From NCBI RefSeq assembly GCF_030009775.1, contig NZ_JASCTH010000019.1, positions 172,128 through 212,528 on the forward strand: DNA of 40,401 nt, written 5' to 3'. Positions 25,001-32,533 of this stretch are shown here, in pieces. This stretch comes from Actinoplanes sandaracinus. Its GTDB lineage: Bacteria; Actinomycetota; Actinomycetes; Mycobacteriales; Micromonosporaceae. The notes under the pieces are model-generated. The model made no database searches. It saw only the letters and a list, made by a program, of their open reading frames with translations, and was not told where the DNA came from. A program made the translations under genes and the position numbers. Every line of letters begins with the position of its first letter. Positions within the stretch are counted from its first letter, which is position 1.

Positions 25001-26066
25001 GAGAGGCGTCGAGCTGCTCGCGGGGATCGCGGCCGAGTCGCCCGTACACCTCTTGGGCGATCGAGACCATCAACGGCGTCGAGTACGCCTCGGCGACCGG
25101 AGAACCGGGGCGCTCGATCTCGGCGAAGACGCCTGCCCATGCCGAGGCGTCCGTCGACGCCGCCGCTTTCAGGTACGCGATGGCGTCCCGAGGCTGGACC
25201 GGCAGCACCCGGATCACTGTCGACCGGCGCAGCGGCGGCGCCCCGCCGTGGATCAGGTCCTCGTACTCGACCAGGCGGCAGGTGACCACGAGTGGCCAGC
25301 CGTGGCGGCCGATCGCCTCGTTGACGGCGGTGACTGCCGCTGCTCGGGAGAACTCAGGGATCTCGTCGAGGCCGTCCAGGATCGGCAGCACCCGGCCGGC
25401 GTCGAGCAGGCTCCGGGGATGGTCGGGGCTTCCGCCGTAGTGTGCCCGGGCCAGGGCGTCGACCAGGAAGTCGTCGAGGGTCACGCCGAGCGGATTCCAG
25501 GAGGCCACTGAAACCAGTGCGGGAACGGGCTCGTCGGCCGGCCGGTCGAACCGGGACTTGAGGAGGCCGGCCTGGAGTGTGAGGGCCAGCACCGACTTCC
25601 CGGCGCCCGGTTGGCCGAGCACCACCAGCCGCCCGGCAGGGTCGTTGCGGAACAGTTCGGCCAGCCGGAATGTCGCGTCCTCGAAGCGCTTCCGGATCCG
25701 CTGGTCGGGCCGGGCCTCGTCCACCCGTACGTTCGGCGCCCTCGCCTTCACCTCGGTCCAGGCCACCGGGAGGAGGCCCGGATCGTCGAGGAGCCCTCGA
25801 TCGGCGACCTCGGCGCGGCATTTGCGATCCAGGATGTCGGCGAGCACGGCGGCCAGCTCATTCACCGACGGGCCGGGCAGGAGGCGCTGCCGCCGCCGCT
25901 CCGCCGCGTCGCCGATCAGCGACAACACGGAGATCACCACGCCGAGCGGCGCCCACAGGTCGAAGTCGCCGCGTATGGCCTGGACGATCATCCAGGTTGC
26001 CGAGCCCACCGCGACCACGACCATGACCGCCCGGAACAATCGCCGTCTCCCACCCGACTCCGGCAA
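22062..26066 (-). CDS. Membrane NACHT ATPase with C-terminal WD40-like half
   Basis: A 1334-residue STAND-type protein. Two N-terminal spans (about 11-30 and 37-55) anchor it. A NACHT ATPase follows: Walker A GQPGAGKS (151-158), Walker B VLPILDGLDE (226-235) and the VTCR sensor (261-264). A helical region runs to about 420, then about six membrane spans (427-675), the family's YQFRHLRLQERLA (715-727), a basic stretch of Arg and another span (751-768). The last 560 residues are degenerate WD40-like repeats (LVVSPDGETLATTSTDGVRLWRL, final STIRLWRL), likely extracytoplasmic or membrane-facing. TTG start behind GGAGG. Bacterial NACHT proteins are known in phage defence and signalling; which applies here is unknown. 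It stands beside DUF4240 and other unknown genes. Confidence 0.85.
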   Translation of the reverse strand: MPESGGRRRLFRAVMVVVAVGSATWMIVQAIRGDFDLWAPLGVVISVLSLIGDAAERRRQRLLPGPSVNELAAVLADILDRKCRAEVADRGLLDDPGLLPVAWTEVKARAPNVRVDEARPDQRIRKRFEDATFRLAELFRNDPAGRLVVLGQPGAGKSVLALTLQAGLLKSRFDRPADEPVPALVSVASWNPLGVTLDDFLVDALARAHYGGSPDHPRSLLDAGRVLPILDGLDEIPEFSRAAAVTAVNEAIGRHGWPLVVTCRLVEYEDLIHGGAPPLRRSTVIRVLPVQPRDAIAYLKAAASTDASAWAGVFAEIERPGSPVAEAYSTPLMVSIAQEVYGRLGRDPREQLDASLDSRLAVENNLLDRLVDAAYPSPDGPQPQERPAGRWPKEKASRYLTALARYLYDAQERDLRWWDLADRLLPAGTGALLGTVIGLLMMVASLVCFAVAGGGAAGSAFWTSALVGFLFLVFIMSSWSVESAPPSRLPTRPFSAAAIREAFAVTPTLGVLMWIPFALVSAVAITAIDGWSVSSGELFLQSMGLASALLVAFAVALSAHRWLLAAPAAARLDSPRAVLRQDRTSALVSAAASGLVFALLLTPLGLIAAAFGSAVYGWTTGGAGWLQGAQLSDIVQARLLDVVPGYFATWPVAVWLLVVVPGLLLGTYLLVSRAWFRLQIARVLLAGNRVLPWRLLGLLEDAGRRELLRQSGGAYQFRHLRLQERLADDQSAAYYAVSEAARRRARRRRRILVPALIVAFLASLAVPLTAAPRDSADAVLRLPYGRFADDLVVSPDGETLATTSTDGVRLWRLDNVGVQDDPYFIATAGDDVRDYFNPSGRLFFVRDSVPSAAGPDADAEPRVRVWRWAARGWEQLGPARPPEAVVLLAGGAKVGLLSATDGRANATLTVHSADGGPARPIPGRFADDLGETQPPEYDADGTSVDLVERRFVLGGKDDGSLTVWDTAADPPSSRVIAQPGGGPSEALVDPAGRHMVVRTESGAKLFDLSRGTSVPLPFRETKSELRFDPTGTWLAGSSGTRENDATDDRMVTVWNAADGRQQGSWTLGGDVVDFDFVPGVSALIVETAEQDSGYQALQVLPVSGGPASPPVTGASGYTLYQTRPKPILVVPRVRPDAPRGQRDSVDILDAASGALLHSVAVPGALEQADAWSPRPDDDEGQPPPIVASTADGGRMAWNSVTGQELGIGGRVDWVDHLPSPPGTVIAGKSDGRLAIYDARTGALEESLIRSLPPPSDVDSDFGPIGALFNADGRFLAAPARDGAIEVWDLAGPSRSIELNGHSGKLETFAWGCQKTRETLISAGAADSTIRLWRL

Positions 26067-26234
26067 GGCCGCCTCCAGCGCAGGTCACTCTTCGTGGCGT
26101 GACCGACACTTTAGGGGAGCCGCCCCGGGAGGTCGAGGGGCCGTCCGGCGAAACGCGAGCGGGTCCGACGTGATGCCGCCGTCGCGGTTCCACAGAGCGT
26201 GTATGCCTGACACCTTGGCTGCTACGGTCCGTTC

Positions 26235-26816
26235 GTGAACGACGACTCGTTCTGGGCGCTGATCGCGGAATGTCGGCACGAGAGCGGGAACAACACCGAA
26301 CTCGTCTCGCGCGGCCTGTTCCGCCGTCTACGCGCGCTCGACGCAACCGAGGTCGTCGAGTTCGTCCTGCTTTGGGAACGCGCAAGATCTCGGCTCTTCT
26401 CGTGGCCGGTGACCGACGCGGCTTGCGTGCTGCTCGGTCCGGTCGAGGAGGAAGACCTCGGCCATATCCAGGACTGGATCATCTCGTACGGCCACACGGC
26501 GGTCGAGCGGATCGCTCGGGAGCCGGACAGCCTCGCGGATCTCGCCGCGGATGCGGGCAACGCTCGCGCGCCATGGTTCGGCGAGTTCCTCACCGAGGCG
26601 CATGTCGTCGTCAGCGGCACGTGGCCGCTCGGCTGCGACCCTGACGGGCCGGAGGATCTGGTAGGACAACCCATCGATTTCGGCGACCAAGCTACGGTCC
26701 AGAGGCAGTTCCCCAGACTGGCCGCGTCCCGGCGTGAGTACCCCGAACTCGGTCAGCCGGCCAGTGCGCCAGTAACCGAACCCTCACGCGTCATCGGTAC
26801 TCAGCTCGATCAGTGA
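26235..26816 (+). CDS. DUF4240 domain protein
   Basis: A 193-residue soluble protein with the DUF4240 domain. The N-terminus NDDSFWALIAECR and ALDATEVVEFVLLWERARSRLFSW (about 34-57) are typical, followed by YGHTAVERIAREPDSLADLA. The domain is found alone or next to toxin/immunity-type genes in actinobacteria; no activity is established. The C-terminal 40 residues are unstructured. The GTG is 6 nt behind TACGGT (26223-26228), so it is probably leaderless. It is divergent from the NACHT gene (168 bp apart) and overlaps the next, convergent gene by 33 bp. Confidence 0.85.
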   Translation: MNDDSFWALIAECRHESGNNTELVSRGLFRRLRALDATEVVEFVLLWERARSRLFSWPVTDAACVLLGPVEEEDLGHIQDWIISYGHTAVERIAREPDSLADLAADAGNARAPWFGEFLTEAHVVVSGTWPLGCDPDGPEDLVGQPIDFGDQATVQRQFPRLAASRREYPELGQPASAPVTEPSRVIGTQLDQ

Positions 26817-27296
26817 CCGGGCGAGCCTACGATTGTGTTGCCACGGCTGCGGACCGGCGGCAATCGACCGCAACAGCGGCAGGGCGTTGCGAACATGCCC
26901 CTTGATGACCTGCTCCACGTCGACCATCACGCCATCGCGTTCGTAGCTGTCATACCCAGGCAGAACCTCGGTTTCCAGCATCTCTGCCAGGCTGACCAAA
27001 GCCTGCGCACGCGCCTCGGCGCGCCAACGCCCCGCCACCGCCAACATCACCGCCGCTGCCGGAGCAGCCACCGGAAACAGCACCGCGGCGTGGCTGTTAC
27101 CTGCCGCGTCCTGCAACGCGGCTACGGCCCACGCCACCGCGACCTCCGATTGACCCGAGGCGATCGAGTGCAACGCCGCCTTCACCCGGGCCGGGTCCTG
27201 TTGCGGTGGTGAAGACTCCCACGCCCAGTCCAGCGAACCGATCACAGCGTCGAGATCCACAACACCTCTGCCCATCCGACCCGAGACGCCAGCCAT
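26784..27296 (-). CDS. Helical protein of unknown function
   Basis: A 170-residue predicted all-helical protein. It starts with DLDAVIGSLDWAWESSPP and then has repeating helix pairs (ARVKAALHSIASGQSEVAVAWAVAALQDA; RAEARAQALVSLAEMLETEVLPGY; VEQVIKGHVRNALPLLRSIA) that resemble HEAT-like or immunity-protein scaffolds. There is no signal peptide or catalytic motif. I use the ATG at 27296, behind GAGG; the frame remains open further upstream but with poor coding character. Its 3' end overlaps the convergent DUF4240 gene by 33 bp. The family is not recognised; pairing with DUF4240 suggests a related role, which is inference. Confidence 0.7.
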   Translation of the reverse strand: MAGVSGRMGRGVVDLDAVIGSLDWAWESSPPQQDPARVKAALHSIASGQSEVAVAWAVAALQDAAGNSHAAVLFPVAAPAAAVMLAVAGRWRAEARAQALVSLAEMLETEVLPGYDSYERDGVMVDVEQVIKGHVRNALPLLRSIAAGPQPWQHNRRLARSLIELSTDDA

Positions 27297-27385
27297 TACT
27301 CCATACCTCACCTGCTTGGCGCGGCGCGAACCCCACTCCCCACTGCCTGGCTCGTCATGGTCGCAGGCCTCCGCAGGAGGCGTGC

Positions 27386-27676
27386 GTGATCGTCGATGAC
27401 GATGACCGAAACGGCTGCAAGACCGGCGTTCCCGCAGTGCTGTGGCGTACGCCGACCGAGTACGCATCCGGGTGGGTACTACTGACTGCCGGCTTGTTCT
27501 TACTGGCCGCCGCGTGGTGGCCTACCGCCTCCCATCGAATCTTCGCTGATCGGATCATCGATCCACGCACCGGATCTGAACCGTTCTCCACCCCACGCGT
27601 TCTCATCGCCGTAACCCGCTGGGGCCTGCCCGTCATGCTGCTCATCACAGCCGCGCTTACAGCTTGGCTGCCCTAG
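27386..27676 (+). CDS. Small two-span membrane protein
   Basis: A 96-residue membrane protein with an acidic N-terminus (IVDDDDRNG), one span near SGWVLLTAGLFLLAAAWW, an exposed loop (PTASHRIFADRIIDPRTGSE), and a second span near LIAVTRWGLPVMLLITAALTAWL. The GTG start has the best ribosome-binding site in the area, AGGAGG with a 5-nt gap. It lies divergently from the helical protein gene. The family is unknown. Confidence 0.68.
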   Translation: MIVDDDDRNGCKTGVPAVLWRTPTEYASGWVLLTAGLFLLAAAWWPTASHRIFADRIIDPRTGSEPFSTPRVLIAVTRWGLPVMLLITAALTAWLP

Positions 27677-27744
27677 AACGGGGAGTAGTGCAGAGGACTG
27701 CGGTCAGCCGTGCGGCGGACTACGGAATCCGACAAGGGGGAGGC

Positions 27745-28131
27745 ATGCATGTGCCATTCAGCCGTCTCGGCTCGGTCGTGCTCACCGTCGGCCTGGCCGG
27801 CGGATGCGCGAGCAGCGAGCCGAGGGAGACCGAGCCGCCCGTACCGCTGTCCACGCTGCCCGCGGTGTCCGGGCCGATCCCGGGCGCGGTGGCCCTGCCG
27901 TGGCAGCTCGAAGGCAGCGAGCCGCCGGGACGGCAACTGCTCGTCGTCGTGCCCGGCGCCGACTGCCGCACACCCACCGGCGCTGAGGTGACGTCCACGT
28001 CGGAGACGGTCACCGTCACGGTCTGGGGCACCGCGCGCAGCCCCTGCCCCAGCGGCGGGCGGCACAACGCCATCGTCGGCGTCGGGCTGCCGGAGCCGCT
28101 GAACGGCAGGAGGCTCGTGCACGGCGGGTGA
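27745..28131 (+). CDS. Secreted lipoprotein, unknown function
   Basis: A 128-residue lipoprotein. The signal RLGSVVLTVGLAGGC has a lipobox LAGGC, with the lipidated Cys near residue 22. A Pro/Glu-rich linker follows, then a small beta-rich domain with a Cys pair (VPGADCRTP and SPCPSGG) that probably forms a disulphide, and VTVTVWGTA and GVGLPEPL strands. The ATG follows GGGGGAGG. It ends at a strong hairpin. The family is not recognised. Confidence 0.8.
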   Translation: MHVPFSRLGSVVLTVGLAGGCASSEPRETEPPVPLSTLPAVSGPIPGAVALPWQLEGSEPPGRQLLVVVPGADCRTPTGAEVTSTSETVTVTVWGTARSPCPSGGRHNAIVGVGLPEPLNGRRLVHGG

Positions 28132-28158
28132 GGGGCCGGGCCTCCGCGGCCCGGCCCC
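28132..28158. terminator. GC-rich hairpin terminator between convergent genes
   Basis: Arms GGGGCCGGGCC (28132-28142) and GGCCCGGCCCC (28148-28158) pair perfectly over 11 bp with a 5-nt loop, directly after the lipoprotein stop. No T-tract follows. It probably serves both convergent genes. Confidence 0.65.
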
Positions 28159-28164
28159 CGCCGG

Positions 28165-28662
28165 TCAGCAGCAGGGCCGGCCGGTCACCACGTTGACGCC
28201 GAACGTCGACGAGAAGTCCTGGATCTGCGTGAAGTTCATGTGCCGGCCGTTGTCATTGCCGCCGCTGATCAGCTCCACACCGACGGCCTCCTCGAACGTG
28301 GTGGTGTGCCGCAGGACTGGTCCGCCGCTGTCGCCGTGCTGCACGATCCGGCCCGAGGTGGAGTCGGCGAGCGCCTGGTCGCAGACCCGCACGATCGTCC
28401 CGTTGTCGTTCAGGTTCAGGCAGGCGTTGATCGCGCTGATCGTCGCGCTGCAGTTCTTCTTGGTGAACGAACCGTCGGAACAGACACTGTTGCCCACCGC
28501 CACCGCCAGCTGGCCGCCGACGGCCCAGGCCGTGCCGTCGACCCTGCCGCCGTAGACGGCGCCGTTCCAGTAGGACCCGCCGTTCATGATGGCCGCGTCC
28601 ATCCGGTTGTTGCCCCACTGCACCGAGGTCTCGGTGCCCATCATCCCCAGCGCAGGGCCTCA
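28165..28662 (-). pseudogene. 5'-truncated chymotrypsin-like serine protease
   Basis: The C-terminal half of an S1-family protease is open from 28644: the catalytic Asp region (GNNRMDAAIM, near residues 12-21) and the Ser motif QHGDSGGPVL (about 103-112) are present, with Cys pairs typical of the streptogrisin/alpha-lytic group. The part with the catalytic His, the pro-region and the signal peptide is missing, and an in-frame TGA (28660-28662) closes the frame upstream. The 80 bp between this and the next gene do not encode the missing part. It is most simply a decayed gene; a short expressed fragment would be inactive. Confidence 0.75.
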
Positions 28663-28741
28663 GAGCCGATGTCGACAGGCGGTCGCGCCGCTCGCGTTAT
28701 CAGCCGGTTGACCAGCGTTGCCGTTGATTTCAGGCAGGAAA

Positions 28742-30145
28742 CTACGTGAAGGTCCAGTAGGGCCGGCCCAGCCTTACCGCTGCCACGCCGGGCAGATGCT
28801 CAACCTCGGCCACCAGCGCCGGCAACCTGTTCGGACCGGACACGGCGACCTCCCAGAAGTACGGCATCCGGTTGCCGGATTCACCGGCCAGCCGCCGGCC
28901 GTCGCAGTACGCGTACCGGTACTCCGCGCTGGTCGGGTCGTAGTGGAAGGACGAGGCGCCGGCGCCCCACACCCGGTTGATCGCGGCCTCGGCCAGGTTG
29001 CGTTGCTCATCGGTCGAGTCCTGATGGACGAAGACACGGGCCAGATTACTGCCGGCGGCGTCCTCGGCGGACGGATTCGGCGGTGGCCCGGACGGCGTAC
29101 ACGACCCGCGCAGCCAGATCGGCACGTTGCTCGCCGCGCCCACCATGACCACCGTCAGGGTCGCCCACACGGCGACCTGCCTGCGGCCCGGCAGGGCCGC
29201 CGCAGTGACTGCGGCGAGCGCCGGGAGCAGCACGACAAGGGACCACTCGTCGTGCAGATTCCACAGCATCGCCCAGAACGCCTCGTCCTCGGGCCGTGGC
29301 GACGGCGGGTAGTACCCGCTGGCGAGCTGGGCACAGAGCGCCGCCACGACGAGCGTCAGCCCGGTGAGGGCGGCACCGAACCCGGTCCGGAGCATGGCGC
29401 CCTCGCTGCGCCGGCTCGCCCAGCCGAAGATCAGCCAGCCGGTGGCCGCGGCGAGCCCTCCGCCCGCCACGGCCACCCAGGGCAGCCACGACGGCGCGGA
29501 CGCGCGGCTCAGTTCGAAGCTGGTCACTCCGTCGGAGTCGTACCAGGGACGATCCGGCTGGTAGTAGGCGGAATAGGTGAGGAAGAGCCCGCCTCGAGTC
29601 GCCGAGAACTCGACCGACTCGCCGTCCGCAGCGCCGTCCTGGATCAGCCAGCCGGCCGCGGCCAGCCGATCACGGGCGCCTCGTGCGTACGTGTGCACGT
29701 CCCGGGTCTGCGCGGTGTGCTTCACCCAGTAATCGACGGAGCCGTACTGCGACGTTCCGTCCGCGATGATGTACATGTCGAAGAGCCGCGTGTCGCCGCC
29801 GCCCCACACCTGCTGGCCGGGGAAGACGGTGGCAGCGAGCGCTGTCGACTCCGCGCCGGCCGGCAACGACGGCGCGAACTCCCAGCCGACCCGGGTCGCG
29901 GCGGCCGCACCGAACAGGCCGCAGACCAGCGTGACCAGAGTGGCCAGCACGACCACCCCGGTGCTCTTCGGGCGGCCCAGCCGGGCGCGCAATCCGTGCC
30001 GGGCCAGGTTGCCCACCTCACGGGCGGTCGGCCGGGTACGCTCCGGCGGCGCGCACTCGAGCAGGGTGCCCAGCAGCTCGGCCCGGCGTGGTCCGGGCGG
30101 ATAGAAGCGCACCCAGCGGGTGTACCGGCGGGCCAGGCTGCTCAC
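28742..30145 (-). CDS. Membrane protein partner of PadR regulator
   Basis: A 467-residue membrane protein. The first 60 residues form a cytoplasmic helical segment (ARRYTRWVRFYPPGPRRAELLGTLL then TAREVGNLARHGLRARLG) seen in a group of actinobacterial membrane proteins next to PadR genes. Span 1 (about 62-82) is followed by a large external domain (about 85-215), then spans near WVAVAGGGLAAATGWLIF, ALTGLTLVVAALCAQLA, WSLVVLLPALAAVTAAALP and VAVWATLTVVMVGAASNVPI, and a second external domain of about 120 residues at the C-terminus. The start overlaps the PadR stop (ATGA), so it is cotranscribed. Its function is unknown. Confidence 0.8.
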   Translation of the reverse strand: MSSLARRYTRWVRFYPPGPRRAELLGTLLECAPPERTRPTAREVGNLARHGLRARLGRPKSTGVVVLATLVTLVCGLFGAAAATRVGWEFAPSLPAGAESTALAATVFPGQQVWGGGDTRLFDMYIIADGTSQYGSVDYWVKHTAQTRDVHTYARGARDRLAAAGWLIQDGAADGESVEFSATRGGLFLTYSAYYQPDRPWYDSDGVTSFELSRASAPSWLPWVAVAGGGLAAATGWLIFGWASRRSEGAMLRTGFGAALTGLTLVVAALCAQLASGYYPPSPRPEDEAFWAMLWNLHDEWSLVVLLPALAAVTAAALPGRRQVAVWATLTVVMVGAASNVPIWLRGSCTPSGPPPNPSAEDAAGSNLARVFVHQDSTDEQRNLAEAAINRVWGAGASSFHYDPTSAEYRYAYCDGRRLAGESGNRMPYFWEVAVSGPNRLPALVAEVEHLPGVAAVRLGRPYWTFT

Positions 30146-30489
30146 GGCGACACCGGACCCAGACCGAAACGACGGCGGGCCGCGAGTTGTGCGGTCGCCG
30201 CCTCGGCGCTTCTTTGCCGCCGCTCGGCCTCCGCGTCCAGTGCGGCGGCGCCGTCGCTGGTGAGCCGGTAGTAGCGTCGGGGCCGGCCGTCCACGACTTC
30301 CTCCCGGTCCGGCTCGACCAGGCCCTGCGCGGTGAGCCGGTCGAGCGCGGCGTACAGGGTGCCGGCCTGCAAGGTGAGGTGACCGGTGGAGAGCCGGGCA
30401 ACCTCTCGGATCACCCCGTAGCCGTGCCGGGGTTCTGGGGCCAGCGCGGCGAGGATCCAGAACGTGGGTTCACGCATGGGTGCGGACAT
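30142..30489 (-). CDS. PadR family transcriptional regulator
   Basis: A 115-residue PadR regulator. The winged helix covers about 5-85: FWILAALAPEPRHGYGVIREV, the recognition region LQAGTLYAALDRLTAQGLV and the wing RPRRYYRLTSDG, followed by a C-terminal dimerisation helix rich in Glu and Arg. PadR proteins are ligand-responsive repressors of transport and stress genes. I start at the ATG 30489 because it is exactly 7 nt behind a TATATT -10 box; the in-frame TTG upstream would overlap that promoter. It overlaps the membrane protein gene by 4 bp and probably regulates both through the palindrome in its own promoter. Confidence 0.93.
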   Translation of the reverse strand: MSAPMREPTFWILAALAPEPRHGYGVIREVARLSTGHLTLQAGTLYAALDRLTAQGLVEPDREEVVDGRPRRYYRLTSDGAAALDAEAERRQRSAEAATAQLAARRRFGLGPVSP

Positions 30490-30496
30490 GCCGGCC

Positions 30497-30526
30497 AATA
30501 TAAAGATGATCTTTCTATGGGGTCAA
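30497..30526 (-). promoter_or_regulatory. padR promoter with embedded palindromic operator
   Basis: Minus-strand TTGACC (30521-30526), an 18-bp spacer and TATATT (30497-30502) form the strongest vegetative-type promoter in the window, 7 nt before the ATG. The spacer and the -10 box are covered by a 13-bp palindrome AAAGATGATCTTT (30502-30514), extended by flanking ATA/TAT to 30498-30518. It fits a PadR autoregulatory operator. Confidence 0.75.
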
Positions 30527-30622
30527 CCCCTCGATCAGCGCCACCCGGTGTCGAGGCCCTGCTATTAGCTGACCCGACCCGAGGGGCGGAGTTACCGGCG
30601 AGTGTCGTCATGACTGCGGCGG

Positions 30623-31894
30623 CTACCGGGCACTGGCGTCGGCTTCATGAGGCAGTGAGGGTGTGCTGTTCTGCGCCGCGGGGTGAGCCCGCGGCAGAAG
30701 GGCGAATACCAGCAGGCCGGCGAGGCAGCAGCCGACGCCTTGGACCGCGATGACGGGGACGATGCCGAGGCGCTGGCCGAGGGTGCCTGCGGCTGCCGTG
30801 GCTGCGAGCATCGCGGCGGAGTCGAGGGTGACGAGTGCTCCAAAAACGCGGCCGCGGTGGCTGTCGTCGGTGGCGGTTTGGAAGATCGTCATCAGGCCGG
30901 CCATGGTGAGGGCGCCAGGCAGCCCGACGACGGCCATGAGGATCACCGCGGGCCACGGGGAGCGGGTGACCAGCGGGTAAAGGAACAGCGCCAGGTCGAG
31001 CAGGCCGAAGACGACGGCGCCGTAGCCGAGCAGGTGCCGGGGCGCGAAGCGGTGGCCGTAGATCGTCGTGAGGAGGCCTCCGATGATGCCGCCGATGGCC
31101 TGCGCGGACATGATCGTGCCGTAGGTTTGTGCGCTGCCGTGCAGTACATCGTGCACGAAGGGCGCCATCAGGGTGCTCATCGCGGCTTCGCCGATGCCGG
31201 TGATCAGGGTGAACACCATGATGGTTTTCAATGTCCGGCTGGAAACCGCGATGCGCAGGCCGTCGGCCCACTCCTGAATCAGGCGGGGTGGTCGAGCCGG
31301 TGCCGGTGAGGAGCCGCCGTGTCGCCGCATCAACGCGAGCAGCGCGGCGGCGACCGCGTAGGTGGCCACGTCGACGACGGTGAGCAGCGCTATGCCGCCC
31401 ACTCCCACGACGACGCCGCCGAGCGCCGCGCCGGTCAGCCGTGCGACGTCGCGTGCTTGCCCGTTGAGTGAATTGGCGGTCACCAGGTCGTGTTCGGCGA
31501 CCATTGCGGGGACGAGGGCCGCCTCGGCGGTGGAGAAGAGCAGCGCGAGACAGCTCTGGCCGGCCAGGACCGTATAGACGATCCAGGCCTGGCCGGGTCC
31601 GTGGACGGCGATCAGCGGTAGCAAGAACAGGCCCAGCAGCAGGTTCGTGACGATGACGGTGCGCCGTCGGTCCCAGCGGTCGGCGTACACACCGGCCATG
31701 GAGCCCAACACCATCCGGGGGACCAGGGCGGCCAGCACGGCGGCCGCCGACGCCATCGTGGATCCGGTGAGGGCATAGATCTGATACGCCAGGCCGGTGC
31801 GCAGGATCCAATCGCCGGTCGACGAGACGAAATTCGCGGACACCAGTAGCCGATAGTCTCGGTTCCCCGCCAGGAACGCCCATAGCCTGCGCAT
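30623..31894 (-). CDS. MFS transporter (MFS_3/EntS-like)
   Basis: A 423-residue major facilitator with about 12 membrane spans in two halves. The loop between spans 2 and 3 has the MFS signature GVYADRWDRRR (about 67-77), and the N-terminal NRDYRLLVSANFVSSTGDWILR is typical of the EntS-like exporter group. A hydrophilic loop in the middle (about 190-205) separates the halves, and a second signature-like GHRFAPRHLLG lies in the C-half. The substrate is unknown; drugs, siderophores and peptides are typical for the group. It lies two bases after the ArsR-type gene on the same strand, so repressor and pump form an operon. Confidence 0.9.
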   Translation of the reverse strand: MRRLWAFLAGNRDYRLLVSANFVSSTGDWILRTGLAYQIYALTGSTMASAAAVLAALVPRMVLGSMAGVYADRWDRRRTVIVTNLLLGLFLLPLIAVHGPGQAWIVYTVLAGQSCLALLFSTAEAALVPAMVAEHDLVTANSLNGQARDVARLTGAALGGVVVGVGGIALLTVVDVATYAVAAALLALMRRHGGSSPAPARPPRLIQEWADGLRIAVSSRTLKTIMVFTLITGIGEAAMSTLMAPFVHDVLHGSAQTYGTIMSAQAIGGIIGGLLTTIYGHRFAPRHLLGYGAVVFGLLDLALFLYPLVTRSPWPAVILMAVVGLPGALTMAGLMTIFQTATDDSHRGRVFGALVTLDSAAMLAATAAAGTLGQRLGIVPVIAVQGVGCCLAGLLVFALLPRAHPAAQNSTPSLPHEADASAR

Positions 31895-31896
31895 TG

Positions 31897-32487
31897 TCAG
31901 CCCTCCGATGCGGTGGGCCGAACCGGCACGGCCACGAGGGTGATGTCGACCGGGATGGCATCGGCCGGGCGGCTCTGCGCGTCGCCGAGAGGACGGCGGC
32001 GGGCCAGCGGCGTGATCAGCTCATCCCACGCCCGGGACAGTGCGGCCATCTCCTCGACCGTGAGGTAGACCAGGTTCTGGGAGACCCCGGTGTGCTCCGA
32101 CCAGCGCGGATCGTCGGCGGTGCGCCGCTGCTGCCAGTCGGCGAGCTGAGCGGCGCTGCGTTCGACCAGGAACCGCTCGATCAGATCGACCTGTTCCCAC
32201 GCTTCGGTGGAGTCGCCCGGATCCCACTGTTGCGAGGTGGCCGTCACCCGCCAGGGACGTTCCCGATTGTCGCCCGCCTCGGCTGGCTCGACGTATCCGT
32301 ACTTCGCAAGCTGGCGAAGGTGATGCGAGGCGAGGGCCTGACTCACGCCGAGCTGACGCGCCGCCTCAGCCGCCGTGATGGCCCCCTCCCGGCCCACCAG
32401 CGCATGCAGCTTGAGACGCAGCGGGTGAGCCAGGGCCCGCAAGACCATGGGATCACCCACCATCCGGTGACCAGATTCCAAAGACAT
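31897..32487 (-). CDS. ArsR-type winged-helix regulator
   Basis: A 196-residue regulator. The ArsR winged helix (about 10-80) reads PMVLRALAHPLRLKLHALVGREGAITAAEAARQLG then SQALASHHLRQLAKYGYVEP. The C-terminal 110 residues form a helical domain (VDLIERFLVERSAAQLADWQQR and LVYLTVEEMAALSRAWDELITPLARRRP) found in a family of HTH_20-type regulators of exporters, with no metal-binding Cys. The start is the ATG at 32487, 6 nt behind the weak -10 AAGACT, with a TTGACA -35 17 bp further up. The pump gene follows two bases after its stop. It is likely the local repressor of the pump. Confidence 0.9.
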   Translation of the reverse strand: MSLESGHRMVGDPMVLRALAHPLRLKLHALVGREGAITAAEAARQLGVSQALASHHLRQLAKYGYVEPAEAGDNRERPWRVTATSQQWDPGDSTEAWEQVDLIERFLVERSAAQLADWQQRRTADDPRWSEHTGVSQNLVYLTVEEMAALSRAWDELITPLARRRPLGDAQSRPADAIPVDITLVAVPVRPTASEG

Positions 32488-32516
32488 GCTTGGAGTCTTG
32501 GATGCGCGCCTTTCGA

Positions 32517-32533
32517 TGTCAAGCAATTGCTTG
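32517..32533 (-). promoter_or_regulatory. ArsR-type operator overlapping -35 box
   Basis: A perfect 14-bp palindrome CAAGCAATTGCTTG (32520-32533) overlaps the minus-strand -35 TTGACA (32517-32522) of the ArsR-pump operon. A half-site-like CCAAG recurs downstream at the -10 region. It is the expected site for autorepression. The remaining 250 bp to the monooxygenase gene hold no clear promoter. Confidence 0.7.
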
